Assembly (NCBI RefSeq): GCF_030150285.1 | Contig: NZ_JASLGE010000013.1 | Location: 1 to 37,849, forward strand | DNA from: Pseudomonas sp. | GTDB lineage: Bacteria; Pseudomonadota; Gammaproteobacteria; Pseudomonadales; Pseudomonadaceae | DNA length: 37,849 bases | Direction of reading: 5' to 3' | In this document: positions 8,374-15,501 of the stretch, piece after piece | Numbering within the stretch: the stretch's first letter is position 1 | Layout: every line of letters begins with the position of its first letter | The notes under the pieces: model-generated | Told to the model about the DNA's origin: nothing | The model's input: the letters and a program-made list of their open reading frames with translations, nothing else | Database searches by the model: none | Made by a program: the position numbers and the translations under genes

Positions 8374-9794
8374 TGCGCCGCCAGGGTAGTGGCCGGGATA
8401 TGCAGGCCTTGACCGACTTTCAACTCATCGGTTTTCAGATTATTGCTGGAGCGCAACGCCGCCACACCCACTTGATAACGCACAGCGATCATTGCCAGGG
8501 TTTCGCCGGGGCGCACCGTGTGTTCACGGGCACCCTGGGCAATTTTACCGGTGTCACGCAACCAGGCAATGTAAGTGCCCGGCGGTGGGTTTTGCTGGAA
8601 GAACTGATGCACGCCGCTGCTGATCGACCGCGCCAGCGCTTGCTGGTGGCTGGAAGAAGACAATTTGCTGGCTTCATTCGCATTCGAAATGAACCCCGTT
8701 TCGACGAGGATCGATGGAATATCCGGCGACTTGAGCACCATAAACCCAGCCTGCTCCACGCGTTGCTTGTGCAACGGCGTCACGCGACCAATATTGCTCA
8801 AGACTTTTTGACCGACATTGAGGCTGGAGGTCAGCGAGGCCGTCATCGACAGGTCAAGCAACACACCGGCCAGCATCCTGTCTTTGTCATCAAGGCTGAC
8901 GTTGCCGGCCCCGCCGATCAAGTCAGAGCGGTTTTCACTGTCTGCCAGCCAGCGCGCTGTTTCAGACGTTGCGCCACGGTCAGACAAGGCAAACACCGAC
9001 GCCCCAAAGGCCGCCTTGGAAGGCGCGGCATCAGCATGGATCGACACAAACAGGTCAGCCCCTTTCTTACGGGCGATCTCGGTACGCCCGCGCAACGGAA
9101 TAAAGTAGTCGCCGGTGCGCGTCAGCTCAGCGCGAAAGCCCTTGATGCCGTTGATCTGGCGCTGCAATTCTTTGGCAATCGCCAATACCACGTCTTTTTC
9201 ACGCTGGCCTGCCGAGCCCGATGCGCCCGGGTCTTCGCCACCATGCCCGGCGTCGATCACCACCACAATGGTGCGTTTACCGCTGGGGATCGGCGGCAGT
9301 TTGATTTCCGGTTGTGCCGGCGTCACTGGCACCACCGGCACTTTGGCCACATTCGTGGCTGGCAGGCTTGGCGTAAGGTCGGCCCCCTGGTCGTACAGGT
9401 CAACGACCAGCCGATTACCGTATTGAGCGTTCGGTGCCAGGGTGAAGCTCTTGGGGGTAACGGCCTTTTTCAGGTCAATCACCACCCGCAAATCGGTCGG
9501 GGTGCGTTGCGCCGAGCGCATGCTGTTGATGGGTGTATTGGCGGTTTGCACGTTCAACGGACCCGCGAGGGTCGCGCCGTTGATATCAATCACCAGACGG
9601 TCTGGCGCGGTCAGCGTGAACACGCTGTGCTGAACAGGACCTGTGAGGTCAAATACCAGCCGGGTATTGTCCGGGGCACGCCACAAACGCACGCTTTTCA
9701 CCTGGGTCGCGGCCACGGCATTTATCGCCATGACACTGAGCAACAGACCAACGACACTCACTAACGCGCGAAAGCGCATACCAAACCCCATCAT
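8370..9794 (-). CDS. amiB: N-acetylmuramoyl-L-alanine amidase AmiB
   Basis: This is a periplasmic amidase that cleaves the amide bond between MurNAc and the stem peptide during daughter-cell separation. The 474-residue product starts with a signal peptide (FRALVSVVGLLLSVMAINAVAA). An AMIN domain (about 30-130) for septal targeting follows, then a Pro/Val-rich linker. The Zn-dependent Amidase_3 domain has VVIDAGHGGEDPGASG (His and Glu ligands) and VETGFISN (catalytic Glu), and a C-terminal LysM domain begins HTVRPGETLAMIAVRYQVG. The ATG at 9794 overlaps the tsaE stop (TAATG). ATGs at 9791 and 9779 are also plausible; the last gives the tightest signal peptide. Confidence 0.95.
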   Translation of the reverse strand: MMGFGMRFRALVSVVGLLLSVMAINAVAATQVKSVRLWRAPDNTRLVFDLTGPVQHSVFTLTAPDRLVIDINGATLAGPLNVQTANTPINSMRSAQRTPTDLRVVIDLKKAVTPKSFTLAPNAQYGNRLVVDLYDQGADLTPSLPATNVAKVPVVPVTPAQPEIKLPPIPSGKRTIVVVIDAGHGGEDPGASGSAGQREKDVVLAIAKELQRQINGIKGFRAELTRTGDYFIPLRGRTEIARKKGADLFVSIHADAAPSKAAFGASVFALSDRGATSETARWLADSENRSDLIGGAGNVSLDDKDRMLAGVLLDLSMTASLTSSLNVGQKVLSNIGRVTPLHKQRVEQAGFMVLKSPDIPSILVETGFISNANEASKLSSSSHQQALARSISSGVHQFFQQNPPPGTYIAWLRDTGKIAQGAREHTVRPGETLAMIAVRYQVGVAALRSSNNLKTDELKVGQGLHIPATTLAAQ

Positions 9795-10264
9795 TATTTG
9801 TATTCCGGTGCCAAGGCGGCACACCAAAACTCGCCACGTGAACCTTGGAACGCCAGCGTCAGCAAACGCCCGGTGTTGTGCGGGGTAATGGTAATGGTCA
9901 GGTCAGGCTTTGGCAAAAAACCTGCACCTTTATCGGGCCACTCAATCAAGCATAGAGCGTCATCCTCGAAATAGTCGCGAATGCCCATGTATTCCAACTC
10001 TTCAGGGTCTACCAGGCGATACAGGTCGAAGTGAAACACCCGCATAGCACCGATTTCATAGGGTTCCACCAGCGTAAACGTCGGGCTTTTGACCGCGCCG
10101 GTGTGCCCAAGGCCGCGAATCAGGCCACGCGACAGGGTGGTTTTGCCCATCCCCAGGTCGCCATCAAGAAAGATCAAGCCGTGCCCCTGAGTGATACGCC
10201 CCAAACGCGCACCAAACTCAGTCATCGCGGCCTCGTCGGCCAATTGCAGTGTTATTTCGTGCAC
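9794..10264 (-). CDS. tsaE: tRNA t6A synthesis ATPase TsaE
   Basis: TsaE is the small ATPase that works with TsaB, TsaC and TsaD to make threonylcarbamoyl-A37 in ANN-decoding tRNAs. The 156-residue product has Walker A GDLGMGKT (35-42), the SPTFTLVEPYE segment and FHFDLYRL, and ends with the family's IEWPDKG region. Translation most likely begins at the GTG at 10264, which lies inside the end of nnrD (13-nt overlap); no in-frame ATG gives a full-length protein. Its stop overlaps the amiB start. The tsaE-amiB-mutL-miaA order is widespread in gammaproteobacteria. Confidence 0.94.
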   Translation of the reverse strand: MHEITLQLADEAAMTEFGARLGRITQGHGLIFLDGDLGMGKTTLSRGLIRGLGHTGAVKSPTFTLVEPYEIGAMRVFHFDLYRLVDPEELEYMGIRDYFEDDALCLIEWPDKGAGFLPKPDLTITITPHNTGRLLTLAFQGSRGEFWCAALAPEYK

Positions 10265-11112
10265 GGTGCGTGTTCCTCCAACAACTGACGAATGGCTGGA
10301 ATCAAATCACTGGCCGCCAGCCCACGGCCCAATTGTCCTTGTTGCTCCCCGGCGCGGGCGTGTAGCCACACCGCCAGGCTGGCGGCGTCGAAAGCGCTCA
10401 TGCCTTGCGCCAACAGCGCGCCAATCACGCCGGCCAACACATCCCCCAGCCCGGCGGTGGCCATTGCCGGGTGCCCGTCGTTGCAGACGGCCAACTGGCC
10501 ATCCAGCCCTGCAATCAGGCTGCCCGCCCCTTTAAGGACGCACACCGCTGAGTATTTTTTAACCAGCGCCCGTGCCGCCGCCGGGCGGTCGGCTTGTACC
10601 TGGGCGGTTGTGATGCCCAGTAAACGGGCCGCTTCGCCGGGATGCGGTGTTATTACCGCGCCGGGGGCCAGCCCATAGCCTGCGTTAGACAGCAAATTCA
10701 ACGCATCGGCATCCCACACCTGCGGTAATTTTACGTGGGCCGCCGCCGACAACAGGCTGCGCCCCCATGGAGCTTGCCCCAGGCCCGGCCCAATCACCAA
10801 CACCGATGCTTGCGCCAGCACACCCATCAGTTGATTGGCGGAAGAAACACCCAAGGCCATCACTTCCGGCAAGCGCGCCAACGCGGCGGGCACATGCTCG
10901 GGCCGCGTCGCCAGCGACACCAGGCCAGCACCGCAGCGCAGCGCGGCCTGGGCGCAAAGGGTGATGGAGCCACCGAGACCCCGGTCACCGCCCACCAGCA
11001 GGACGTGCCCGAACTGGCCTTTATGGGCCTCAGGCGAGCGCGCGGGCAAGCGCGCCAAGGTATCAGCGTGCAACACCTGGGGCGGGGAAAACGGGTGATT
11101 GGTCTGCGGCAT
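10252..11112 (-). CDS. nnrD: ADP-dependent NAD(P)H-hydrate dehydratase (YjeF C-terminal domain type)
   Basis: The enzyme restores damaged NADH and NADPH hydrates using ADP. The 286-residue product is the ribokinase-like YjeF_C domain only: VLLVGGDRGLGGS near residue 38, VIGPGLGQ near 107, VITPHPGEAARLL near 155 and the nucleotide-site loop GHPAMATAGLGDVLAGV near 220. The partner epimerase domain (YjeF_N), fused to it in E. coli, is absent here and presumably encoded elsewhere. The gene heads the minus-strand chain, diverging from queG across about 62 nt that must hold both promoters. Confidence 0.93.
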   Translation of the reverse strand: MPQTNHPFSPPQVLHADTLARLPARSPEAHKGQFGHVLLVGGDRGLGGSITLCAQAALRCGAGLVSLATRPEHVPAALARLPEVMALGVSSANQLMGVLAQASVLVIGPGLGQAPWGRSLLSAAAHVKLPQVWDADALNLLSNAGYGLAPGAVITPHPGEAARLLGITTAQVQADRPAAARALVKKYSAVCVLKGAGSLIAGLDGQLAVCNDGHPAMATAGLGDVLAGVIGALLAQGMSAFDAASLAVWLHARAGEQQGQLGRGLAASDLIPAIRQLLEEHAPCTK

Positions 11113-11174
11113 GCGTGTCGGGCTCCGATGTCTGGCAGAATTATACGCATCTCAGCCCCGGTTTCTGTTGCCTC

Positions 11175-12248
11175 ATGCCTGCTATTACTGTCGACCTCCC
11201 CACACTCGCGAACACCATCAAGCAATGGGGCCGCGAATTGGGCTTTCAACACGTCGCCATTGCCGGCCTTGACCTGGGTGAACACGAACAGCATCTGGAG
11301 CGCTGGCTGGCAGCTGGCTATCACGGTGACATGGCGTACATGGGGGCTCATGGCAGCAAGCGCGCGCACCCCGAAGAGCTGGTACCCGGTACCTTGCGCG
11401 TGGTGTCGTTGCGCATGGACTACCTGCCCGGCGATACGCACATGGCGCAATTGCTGGCCCAGCCCGAAAAAGCCTACGTTTCGCGTTACGCCCTGGGCCG
11501 CGACTACCACAAGCTGATCCGCAAGCGCGTGCAACAACTGGCTGACCGTATTCAAGCCGAAATCGGCCCGTTCGGCTTTCGCGCCTTTGTCGACAGCGCC
11601 CCGGTGCTGGAAAAGGCCATCGCGCAAAAGGCCGGCCTGGGCTGGATTGGTAAAAATACCCTGGTGCTTAACCGCAAGGCAGGCAGTTACTTCTTTTTAA
11701 GCGAATTGTTTGTGGATATAGCGCTGCCTGAAGACCCGCCCCACGAAACCGAACACTGCGGGCGCTGCACCGCCTGCCTGGACATTTGCCCCACCCAAGC
11801 GTTTGTGGGGCCGTATGTGCTGGATGCGCGACGGTGCATTTCGTACCTGACCATCGAATTGAAAACCGCGATTCCTGAGGAGTTGCGCTCAATGATGGGC
11901 AACCGGGTGTTTGGCTGCGATGACTGCCAGATCGTCTGCCCGTGGAACCGGTTCGCCCGCACCACGGCAGAAGGCGACTTCAAGCCCCGGCACAACCTGG
12001 ACAACGCCGAACTGGCCGAGTTGTTTATGTGGGACGAAGACAAATTCTTAAGCAGCACTGAAGGCTCACCGTTGCGCCGGGCGGGTTATGAGCGCTGGCT
12101 GCGCAACCTGGCGGTGGGGTTGGGCAATGCACCGTCCAGCATTCCGGTGCTGGAAGCGTTGAAAGCCCGGCGCGAATACCCCTCAGCGTTGGTGCAAGAG
12201 CATGTGGAGTGGGCGCTTAAGCAGCATGCTGAGCGGGCAGCGGGGTAA
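11175..12248 (+). CDS. queG: Epoxyqueuosine reductase QueG
   Basis: QueG carries out the last step of queuosine synthesis, reducing epoxyqueuosine to queuosine in tRNA with a cobalamin cofactor and two [4Fe-4S] clusters. The 357-residue product has the cobalamin-dependent N-terminal domain with the conserved Asp in VDSAPVLEKA (Asp141) and GWIGKNT. The ferredoxin-like part has CGRCTACLDICP (Cys 195, 198, 201, 205) and CDDCQIVCPW (Cys 248, 251, 255). The ATG at 11175 gives the usual start MPAITVDLPTLANTIKQWG; the upstream GTG extension is not family-like. It is divergent from nnrD. A 336-nt gap follows, discussed separately. Confidence 0.96.
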   Translation: MPAITVDLPTLANTIKQWGRELGFQHVAIAGLDLGEHEQHLERWLAAGYHGDMAYMGAHGSKRAHPEELVPGTLRVVSLRMDYLPGDTHMAQLLAQPEKAYVSRYALGRDYHKLIRKRVQQLADRIQAEIGPFGFRAFVDSAPVLEKAIAQKAGLGWIGKNTLVLNRKAGSYFFLSELFVDIALPEDPPHETEHCGRCTACLDICPTQAFVGPYVLDARRCISYLTIELKTAIPEELRSMMGNRVFGCDDCQIVCPWNRFARTTAEGDFKPRHNLDNAELAELFMWDEDKFLSSTEGSPLRRAGYERWLRNLAVGLGNAPSSIPVLEALKARREYPSALVQEHVEWALKQHAERAAG

Positions 12249-12377
12249 ACCCTGCGAGCCTCGCTGGGGGTACTTTTCCCACACAATTCGCAACGCCTGC
12301 ACCGGCGTCGTCGCTTTCAATTGCAGGACCTTTCCTAGAGAATCCAACCCGCCTTGTGGCGCTGGAACGGCGCGGAT

Positions 12378-12584
12378 AGTCTCGCCGGGTCACTGATTTC
12401 AGTGACCGGTTTTGACAGACCGTCTGATCTCGCATGACCACTCTTGTGTTATGGCGGCCATGTGCGGGGCATCTTCGGGTGCGCCGAGTTTGCGAGACTC
12501 CTCGGTCTGTCAACCCGCGCATAGCTGCCACCCTCTTCGATTGACAGCGGACGGGTGACAGCTCCAACGCCTGGAGTCTTTCGC
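12378..12584 (+). promoter_or_regulatory. Candidate structured 5' leader of the DUF6124-like gene
   Basis: This stretch is full of complementary segments on the plus strand. (1) GGTCACTG/CAGTGACC, 8 bp, 12388-12407. (2) TTGACAGACCG (12412-12422) with CGGTCTGTCAA (12503-12513), 11 bp perfect. (3) Inside it TCTCGCA (12428-12434) with TGCGAGA (12491-12497). (4) Inside that a stem at 12465-12486 capped by a C(TTCG)G tetraloop. (5) AGCTGCCACCC (12523-12533) with GGGTGACAGCT (12553-12563), one mismatch. (6) CTCCA (12562-12566) with TGGAG (12572-12576), which buries the GGAG ribosome site. Alternative partners exist: AGTCTCGC at 12378-12385 with 12492-12499, and a second TTGACAG at 12541-12547 with 12507-12513. 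I infer a regulatory leader; the ligand or trigger is unknown. Confidence 0.55.
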
Positions 12585-12842
12585 ATGAACAAGATCGTCC
12601 CCGACCCACCCCTCGACACCCTCCACACCCGCGCCCATCGTGGCACGCGGCTGTTCACCATCCACCCTGGCATGGCAGCGCGAGACGCGCTGGCGCACGT
12701 GTCGCTGCTGCTAAAAGGCGCGGAATTAAACGCCGACGACATCAGCGGCCACCTTTCAGGGCTTGAAGCCGAGCAACTGTGGCACGTGATTCACAACATG
12801 GAGATGGCACGCGGCCTGGTGGATTCGCTGCTGGCCGATTAA
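12585..12842 (+). CDS. Small DUF6124/DUF3077-like protein of unknown function
   Basis: The 85-residue product MNKIVPDPPLDTLHTRAH resembles the small family of proteins of unknown function common in Pseudomonas (DUF6124, earlier DUF3077). Shared traits are an N-terminal N/K-x-PDPP segment, a TRLFTIHPGMAARDALAHVSLLLKGAE core and a C-terminal helix (LWHVIHNMEMARGLVDSLLAD). There is no signal peptide or membrane segment, and it is predicted mainly helical. The ATG at 12585 has GGAG 8 nt upstream, within a hairpin; a frame extending to 12555 is not family-like. It ends convergently against the TRIC-like gene, the two stop codons sharing TTAA. The family assignment is from memory and moderately sure; no function is known to me. 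Confidence 0.7.
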   Translation: MNKIVPDPPLDTLHTRAHRGTRLFTIHPGMAARDALAHVSLLLKGAELNADDISGHLSGLEAEQLWHVIHNMEMARGLVDSLLAD

Positions 12843-13450
12843 TGCTCGTCGTTGTACACGAACTTGGGCATTTCCCAGTTAAAACGAATCGCCAGCAAGC
12901 GCAACAGCAACCCACCGAACAAGGTGACGAAGATCGCCTGTTCGTTGGGCATGTTCAGGTACGTGCACAGCAAGAAGCACCACGCGGCCGCAAATGACAC
13001 ACTGGCATACAGTTCACGGCGGAAGATCAACGGGATGTCGTTGCAGAAGATGTCCCGCAGGATGCCGCCGAACACGCCGGTAATCACCCCGCTGACCGAC
13101 GCCACCAGCATGCCCTGCCCCATTTCCAGGGCGGTCATGCAACCGATCAGGGTAAACGCCACCAGGCCCAGCGCATCGAGCACCAGAAACAGCGAGCGCA
13201 AATGGCGCATCAAGGGCGCAATAAAAATCGTCACCAACGCGGCAAAACTGGTGAGCACCAGGTATTCCGGGTGTTTGACCCAAGTAAGCGGGTAGTGGCC
13301 CAGCAGCACATCGCGCACCGAGCCTCCGCCCAGCGCGGTCACGCAAGCAATCAGCACCACGCCAAACCAGTCCATACCCCGACGCCCGGCAGACAGTGCA
13401 CCGGTCATGGCTTCAGCCGTAATGGCAACTAAATAGAGCATCAACAACAT
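12839..13450 (-). CDS. Trimeric intracellular cation channel (TRIC/YadS, UPF0126) family protein
   Basis: The 203-residue integral membrane protein has about seven hydrophobic segments and two internally repeated glycine-rich halves. The first carries GMDWFGVVLIACVTALGGGSVRDVLLG and the second GVITGVFGGILRDIFCNDIP; the paired G-G-x-x-R-D motifs are the family signature. Prokaryotic TRIC homologues form trimeric potassium-permeable channels, while the bacterial YadS branch has also been linked to glycine uptake, so the substrate here is uncertain. The ATG at 13450 follows an AGGA about 9 nt upstream. It converges with the DUF6124-like gene and is separated from orn by a repeat-bearing 217-nt gap. 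Confidence 0.88.
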   Translation of the reverse strand: MLLMLYLVAITAEAMTGALSAGRRGMDWFGVVLIACVTALGGGSVRDVLLGHYPLTWVKHPEYLVLTSFAALVTIFIAPLMRHLRSLFLVLDALGLVAFTLIGCMTALEMGQGMLVASVSGVITGVFGGILRDIFCNDIPLIFRRELYASVSFAAAWCFLLCTYLNMPNEQAIFVTLFGGLLLRLLAIRFNWEMPKFVYNDEH

Positions 13451-13596
13451 GGCGGCGATCCTTGCAAGAAGGCGCGCAGTCTACTCAGTTGGCCTGAGCA
13501 CCAAAAGGGCCCCCCCCTGCAGGCGCGAGCTTTTCATCTGCAAAGGCTCGCGAACAAACAGGTGCGTACCCCAAGGGACAAAAAACACACTCCACC

Positions 13597-13650
13597 TGTA
13601 GGAGCGAGCTTGCTCGCGATCTTTTGACCTTCAAAGGCTCGCGCCTACAC
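13597..13650. repeat. Intergenic inverted repeat, one arm diverged
   Basis: The left arm TGTAGGAGCGAGCTTGCTCG is intact, but the right arm is shortened to AAAGGCTCGCGCCTACACA. This is the same family as 15436-15498. A further decayed half-copy (GGCGCGAGCTTTTCATCTGC ... GCTCGCG) lies just left at about 13520-13560. Both are in the gap between orn (stop side) and the TRIC-like gene (start side). Confidence 0.75.
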
Positions 13651-13667
13651 ACAGCAAACAACCGTGC

Positions 13668-14210
13668 TTAGAACTTGATGAAGTGTTTACGGTAGTGCTG
13701 CAACTCGGCAATGGACTCGCGGATGTCGTCCAGCGCCAGGTGAGTGCCCTTCTTCACCAAGGTATCGCGCACCTCCGGTGCCCAGCGCGCAACCAGTTCC
13801 TTGAGCGTGGACACATCCAGGTTGCGGTAATGGAAGTAGCTTTCCAGCGCTTTCATGTGGGTGTACAGGAAGCGACGGTCCTGGCAGATGCTGTTGCCGC
13901 AGATCGGTGATTTGCCTTTGGGCACCCATTGTTCAAGAAAGGCCAGGGTCTGCGCTTCGGCCTCGGCCATGCTGGTGGTGCTGTCCTTGACCCGCTGGGT
14001 CAGGCCACTGCCGCCGTGGGTGCGGGTGTTCCACTCGTCCATACGCGCCAGCACGTCGTCGCTGTGGTGAATGGCAATCACCGGGCCTTCGGCCAATGTA
14101 TTGAGGTTACTGTCGGTGACGATGGTGGCCATTTCGATAATGACATCGTTGTCGGGGTCCAGACCGGTCATTTCCAGGTCGATCCAAATCAGGTTCTGCG
14201 CGTTTTGCAT
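13668..14210 (-). CDS. orn: Oligoribonuclease
   Basis: Orn is the 3'-5' exonuclease that degrades RNA dinucleotides; in Pseudomonas it is the main enzyme removing pGpG, the breakdown product of cyclic-di-GMP. The 180-residue product has the DEDDh exonuclease motifs: WIDLEMTGLDP (Asp11, Glu13), the second acidic site in the RFLYTHMKALE region, and HLALDDIRESIAEL with the catalytic His/Asp near the C-terminus. It is divergent from rsgA across a 106-nt gap, the usual arrangement in gammaproteobacteria. Confidence 0.97.
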   Translation of the reverse strand: MQNAQNLIWIDLEMTGLDPDNDVIIEMATIVTDSNLNTLAEGPVIAIHHSDDVLARMDEWNTRTHGGSGLTQRVKDSTTSMAEAEAQTLAFLEQWVPKGKSPICGNSICQDRRFLYTHMKALESYFHYRNLDVSTLKELVARWAPEVRDTLVKKGTHLALDDIRESIAELQHYRKHFIKF

Positions 14211-14235
14211 AATGGCCTCCAGTGCTTAGTCGCGC

Positions 14236-14270
14236 AGTTTAGCTTAGGCCTGCAACCCTCGTGCTAAACT
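14236..14270. promoter_or_regulatory. Inverted repeat in the orn-rsgA divergent region
   Basis: AGTTTAGC (14236-14243) and GCTAAACT (14263-14270) are a perfect 8-bp inverted repeat in the middle of the 106-nt gap between two divergent genes. TAAACT on each strand could serve as a -10 element, so this may be a back-to-back promoter or an operator. I see no convincing -35 boxes. Confidence 0.35.
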
Positions 14271-14316
14271 CGCCTGCGTTTTACCCCTCTTATCGTTTTA
14301 TCAACACGGAACACCC

Positions 14317-15348
14317 ATGGCCAAACGCCAGCTCAATCGCCGCCAAAACTGGCGCATCGAAAAGATCCAGGGCGAGCGCGCCGCACGCGCCGCCAAACGC
14401 GAATCCAGTGCCATCGAAGCGCTTGAGGGCGGCGACCTGGGCCCCGAGCAACTCGGGCTGGTGATCGCGCACTTCGGTGTGCAGGTCGAAGTCGAGGCTC
14501 AAGAAGGCGAGCTCAAGGGCCAGCTGTTCCGCTGCCACTTGCGCGCCAACCTGCCCGCACTGGTCACGGGCGACACCGTAGTGTGGCGTGCGGGCAACCA
14601 GGGTATCGGCGTGATCGTCGCCCAGTTGCCGCGCAAGACCGAGCTGTGCCGCCCCGACAGCCGTGGCCAGCTCAAGCCGGTAGCGGCCAACGTCGACATG
14701 ATCGTGATTGTGTTCGCGCCCATGCCCGAGCCCCACGCCAACCTCATCGACCGTTATTTGGTGGCCGCCGAGCACGCCGGGATTCGCCCGCTGTTGTTGC
14801 TCAACAAGGCCGACCTGATCGACGATGAAAACGCGCCGGCGTTGAATGCTCTACTGGGTGTGTACCGCCAGTTGGGTTACCCGGTGCTGGAAGTCTCGGC
14901 CCATCACGGCGACGGCATGCAGCAGTTGCAAGCCAAGCTGGACGGTCATATCAGCGTCTTTGTGGGCCAGTCGGGCGTGGGCAAGTCGTCGCTGGTCAAC
15001 AGCTTGCTGCCCGAGGTCAACCTGCGCGTAGGCCCGCTGTCCGAAATTTCGGGCCAGGGCACGCACACCACCACCACCGCGCGGCTGTTCCACTTCCCGG
15101 GCGGCGGCGAACTGATCGACTCGCCGGGTATTCGTGAGTTTGGCCTGGGCCACGTCAGCCGCAGCGATGTGGAAGCGGGCTTTATCGAGTTCAACGACTT
15201 GATCGGCCGCTGCCGCTTCCGCGACTGCAAGCACGACCGCGAACCGGGCTGTGCCTTGCTGATGGCACTGGACGATGGCCGCGTGCAGCAACAGCGCATG
15301 AACAGCTATCGCTCCATCATCGCCAGCCTGCCTGAATCGAGCTACTAA
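14317..15348 (+). CDS. rsgA: Ribosome small-subunit-dependent GTPase RsgA
   Basis: RsgA (YjeQ) is a circularly permuted GTPase that checks the decoding centre during late 30S assembly. The 343-residue product has a basic N-terminus (MAKRQLNRRQNWRIEKIQ) and an OB-fold domain. The permuted G domain has NKAD (163-166, G4) ahead of the P-loop GQSGVGKSS (217-225) and DSPG (G3). A C-terminal zinc site CRFRDCKHDREPGC completes it. The ATG at 14317 fits the family start. It converges with motB; a perfect 28-bp inverted repeat lies between the two stops. Confidence 0.97.
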   Translation: MAKRQLNRRQNWRIEKIQGERAARAAKRESSAIEALEGGDLGPEQLGLVIAHFGVQVEVEAQEGELKGQLFRCHLRANLPALVTGDTVVWRAGNQGIGVIVAQLPRKTELCRPDSRGQLKPVAANVDMIVIVFAPMPEPHANLIDRYLVAAEHAGIRPLLLLNKADLIDDENAPALNALLGVYRQLGYPVLEVSAHHGDGMQQLQAKLDGHISVFVGQSGVGKSSLVNSLLPEVNLRVGPLSEISGQGTHTTTTARLFHFPGGGELIDSPGIREFGLGHVSRSDVEAGFIEFNDLIGRCRFRDCKHDREPGCALLMALDDGRVQQQRMNSYRSIIASLPESSY

Positions 15349-15435
15349 AACCGCAGAACGTGTAGGAACGTCGTGCTTTGGCTAGCCGCGACACCGCCAC
15401 GGAGCAAGGCCTATGTGGCCAATATGGCAAAACCT

Positions 15436-15498
15436 GTAGGAGCGAGCTTGCTCGCGATCTTTTGACCTTTAAAAGATCGCGAGCAAGCTCGCTCCTAC
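15436..15498. repeat. Perfect long inverted repeat between rsgA and motB
   Basis: Two 28-nt arms (15436-15463 and 15471-15498) are exact reverse complements around a 7-nt loop GACCTTT. The arms begin GTAGGAGCGAGC and end GCTCGCTCCTAC, with an A/T tract (TTTT/AAAA) next to the loop. It is the best-preserved member of a family with related copies at about 1575, 13597, 20782, 23771 and 34313. It lies between convergent genes and could act as a bidirectional terminator or RNA-stability element; such elements are known as dispersed repeats of P. fluorescens-group genomes. Confidence 0.9.
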
Positions 15499-15501
15499 GG
15501 A

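Noticed and set aside
8373..9764. 463-codon plus-strand frame opposite amiB.
   Set aside because: The amiB strand carries full amidase motifs; the opposite frame is His/Arg/Gln-rich, as expected from antisense translation of a GC-rich gene.
12388..12415. GGTCACTG/CAGTGACC hairpin as the queG terminator.
   Set aside because: It is followed by GG and only four T residues, lies 140 nt past queG and is part of the larger leader; a terminator role is possible but not supported well enough to call.
13520..15498. Repeated GAGCGAGCTTGCTC palindromes considered as a CRISPR array.
   Set aside because: Copies are single, dispersed over the whole window, and lack regular spacers or cas genes.
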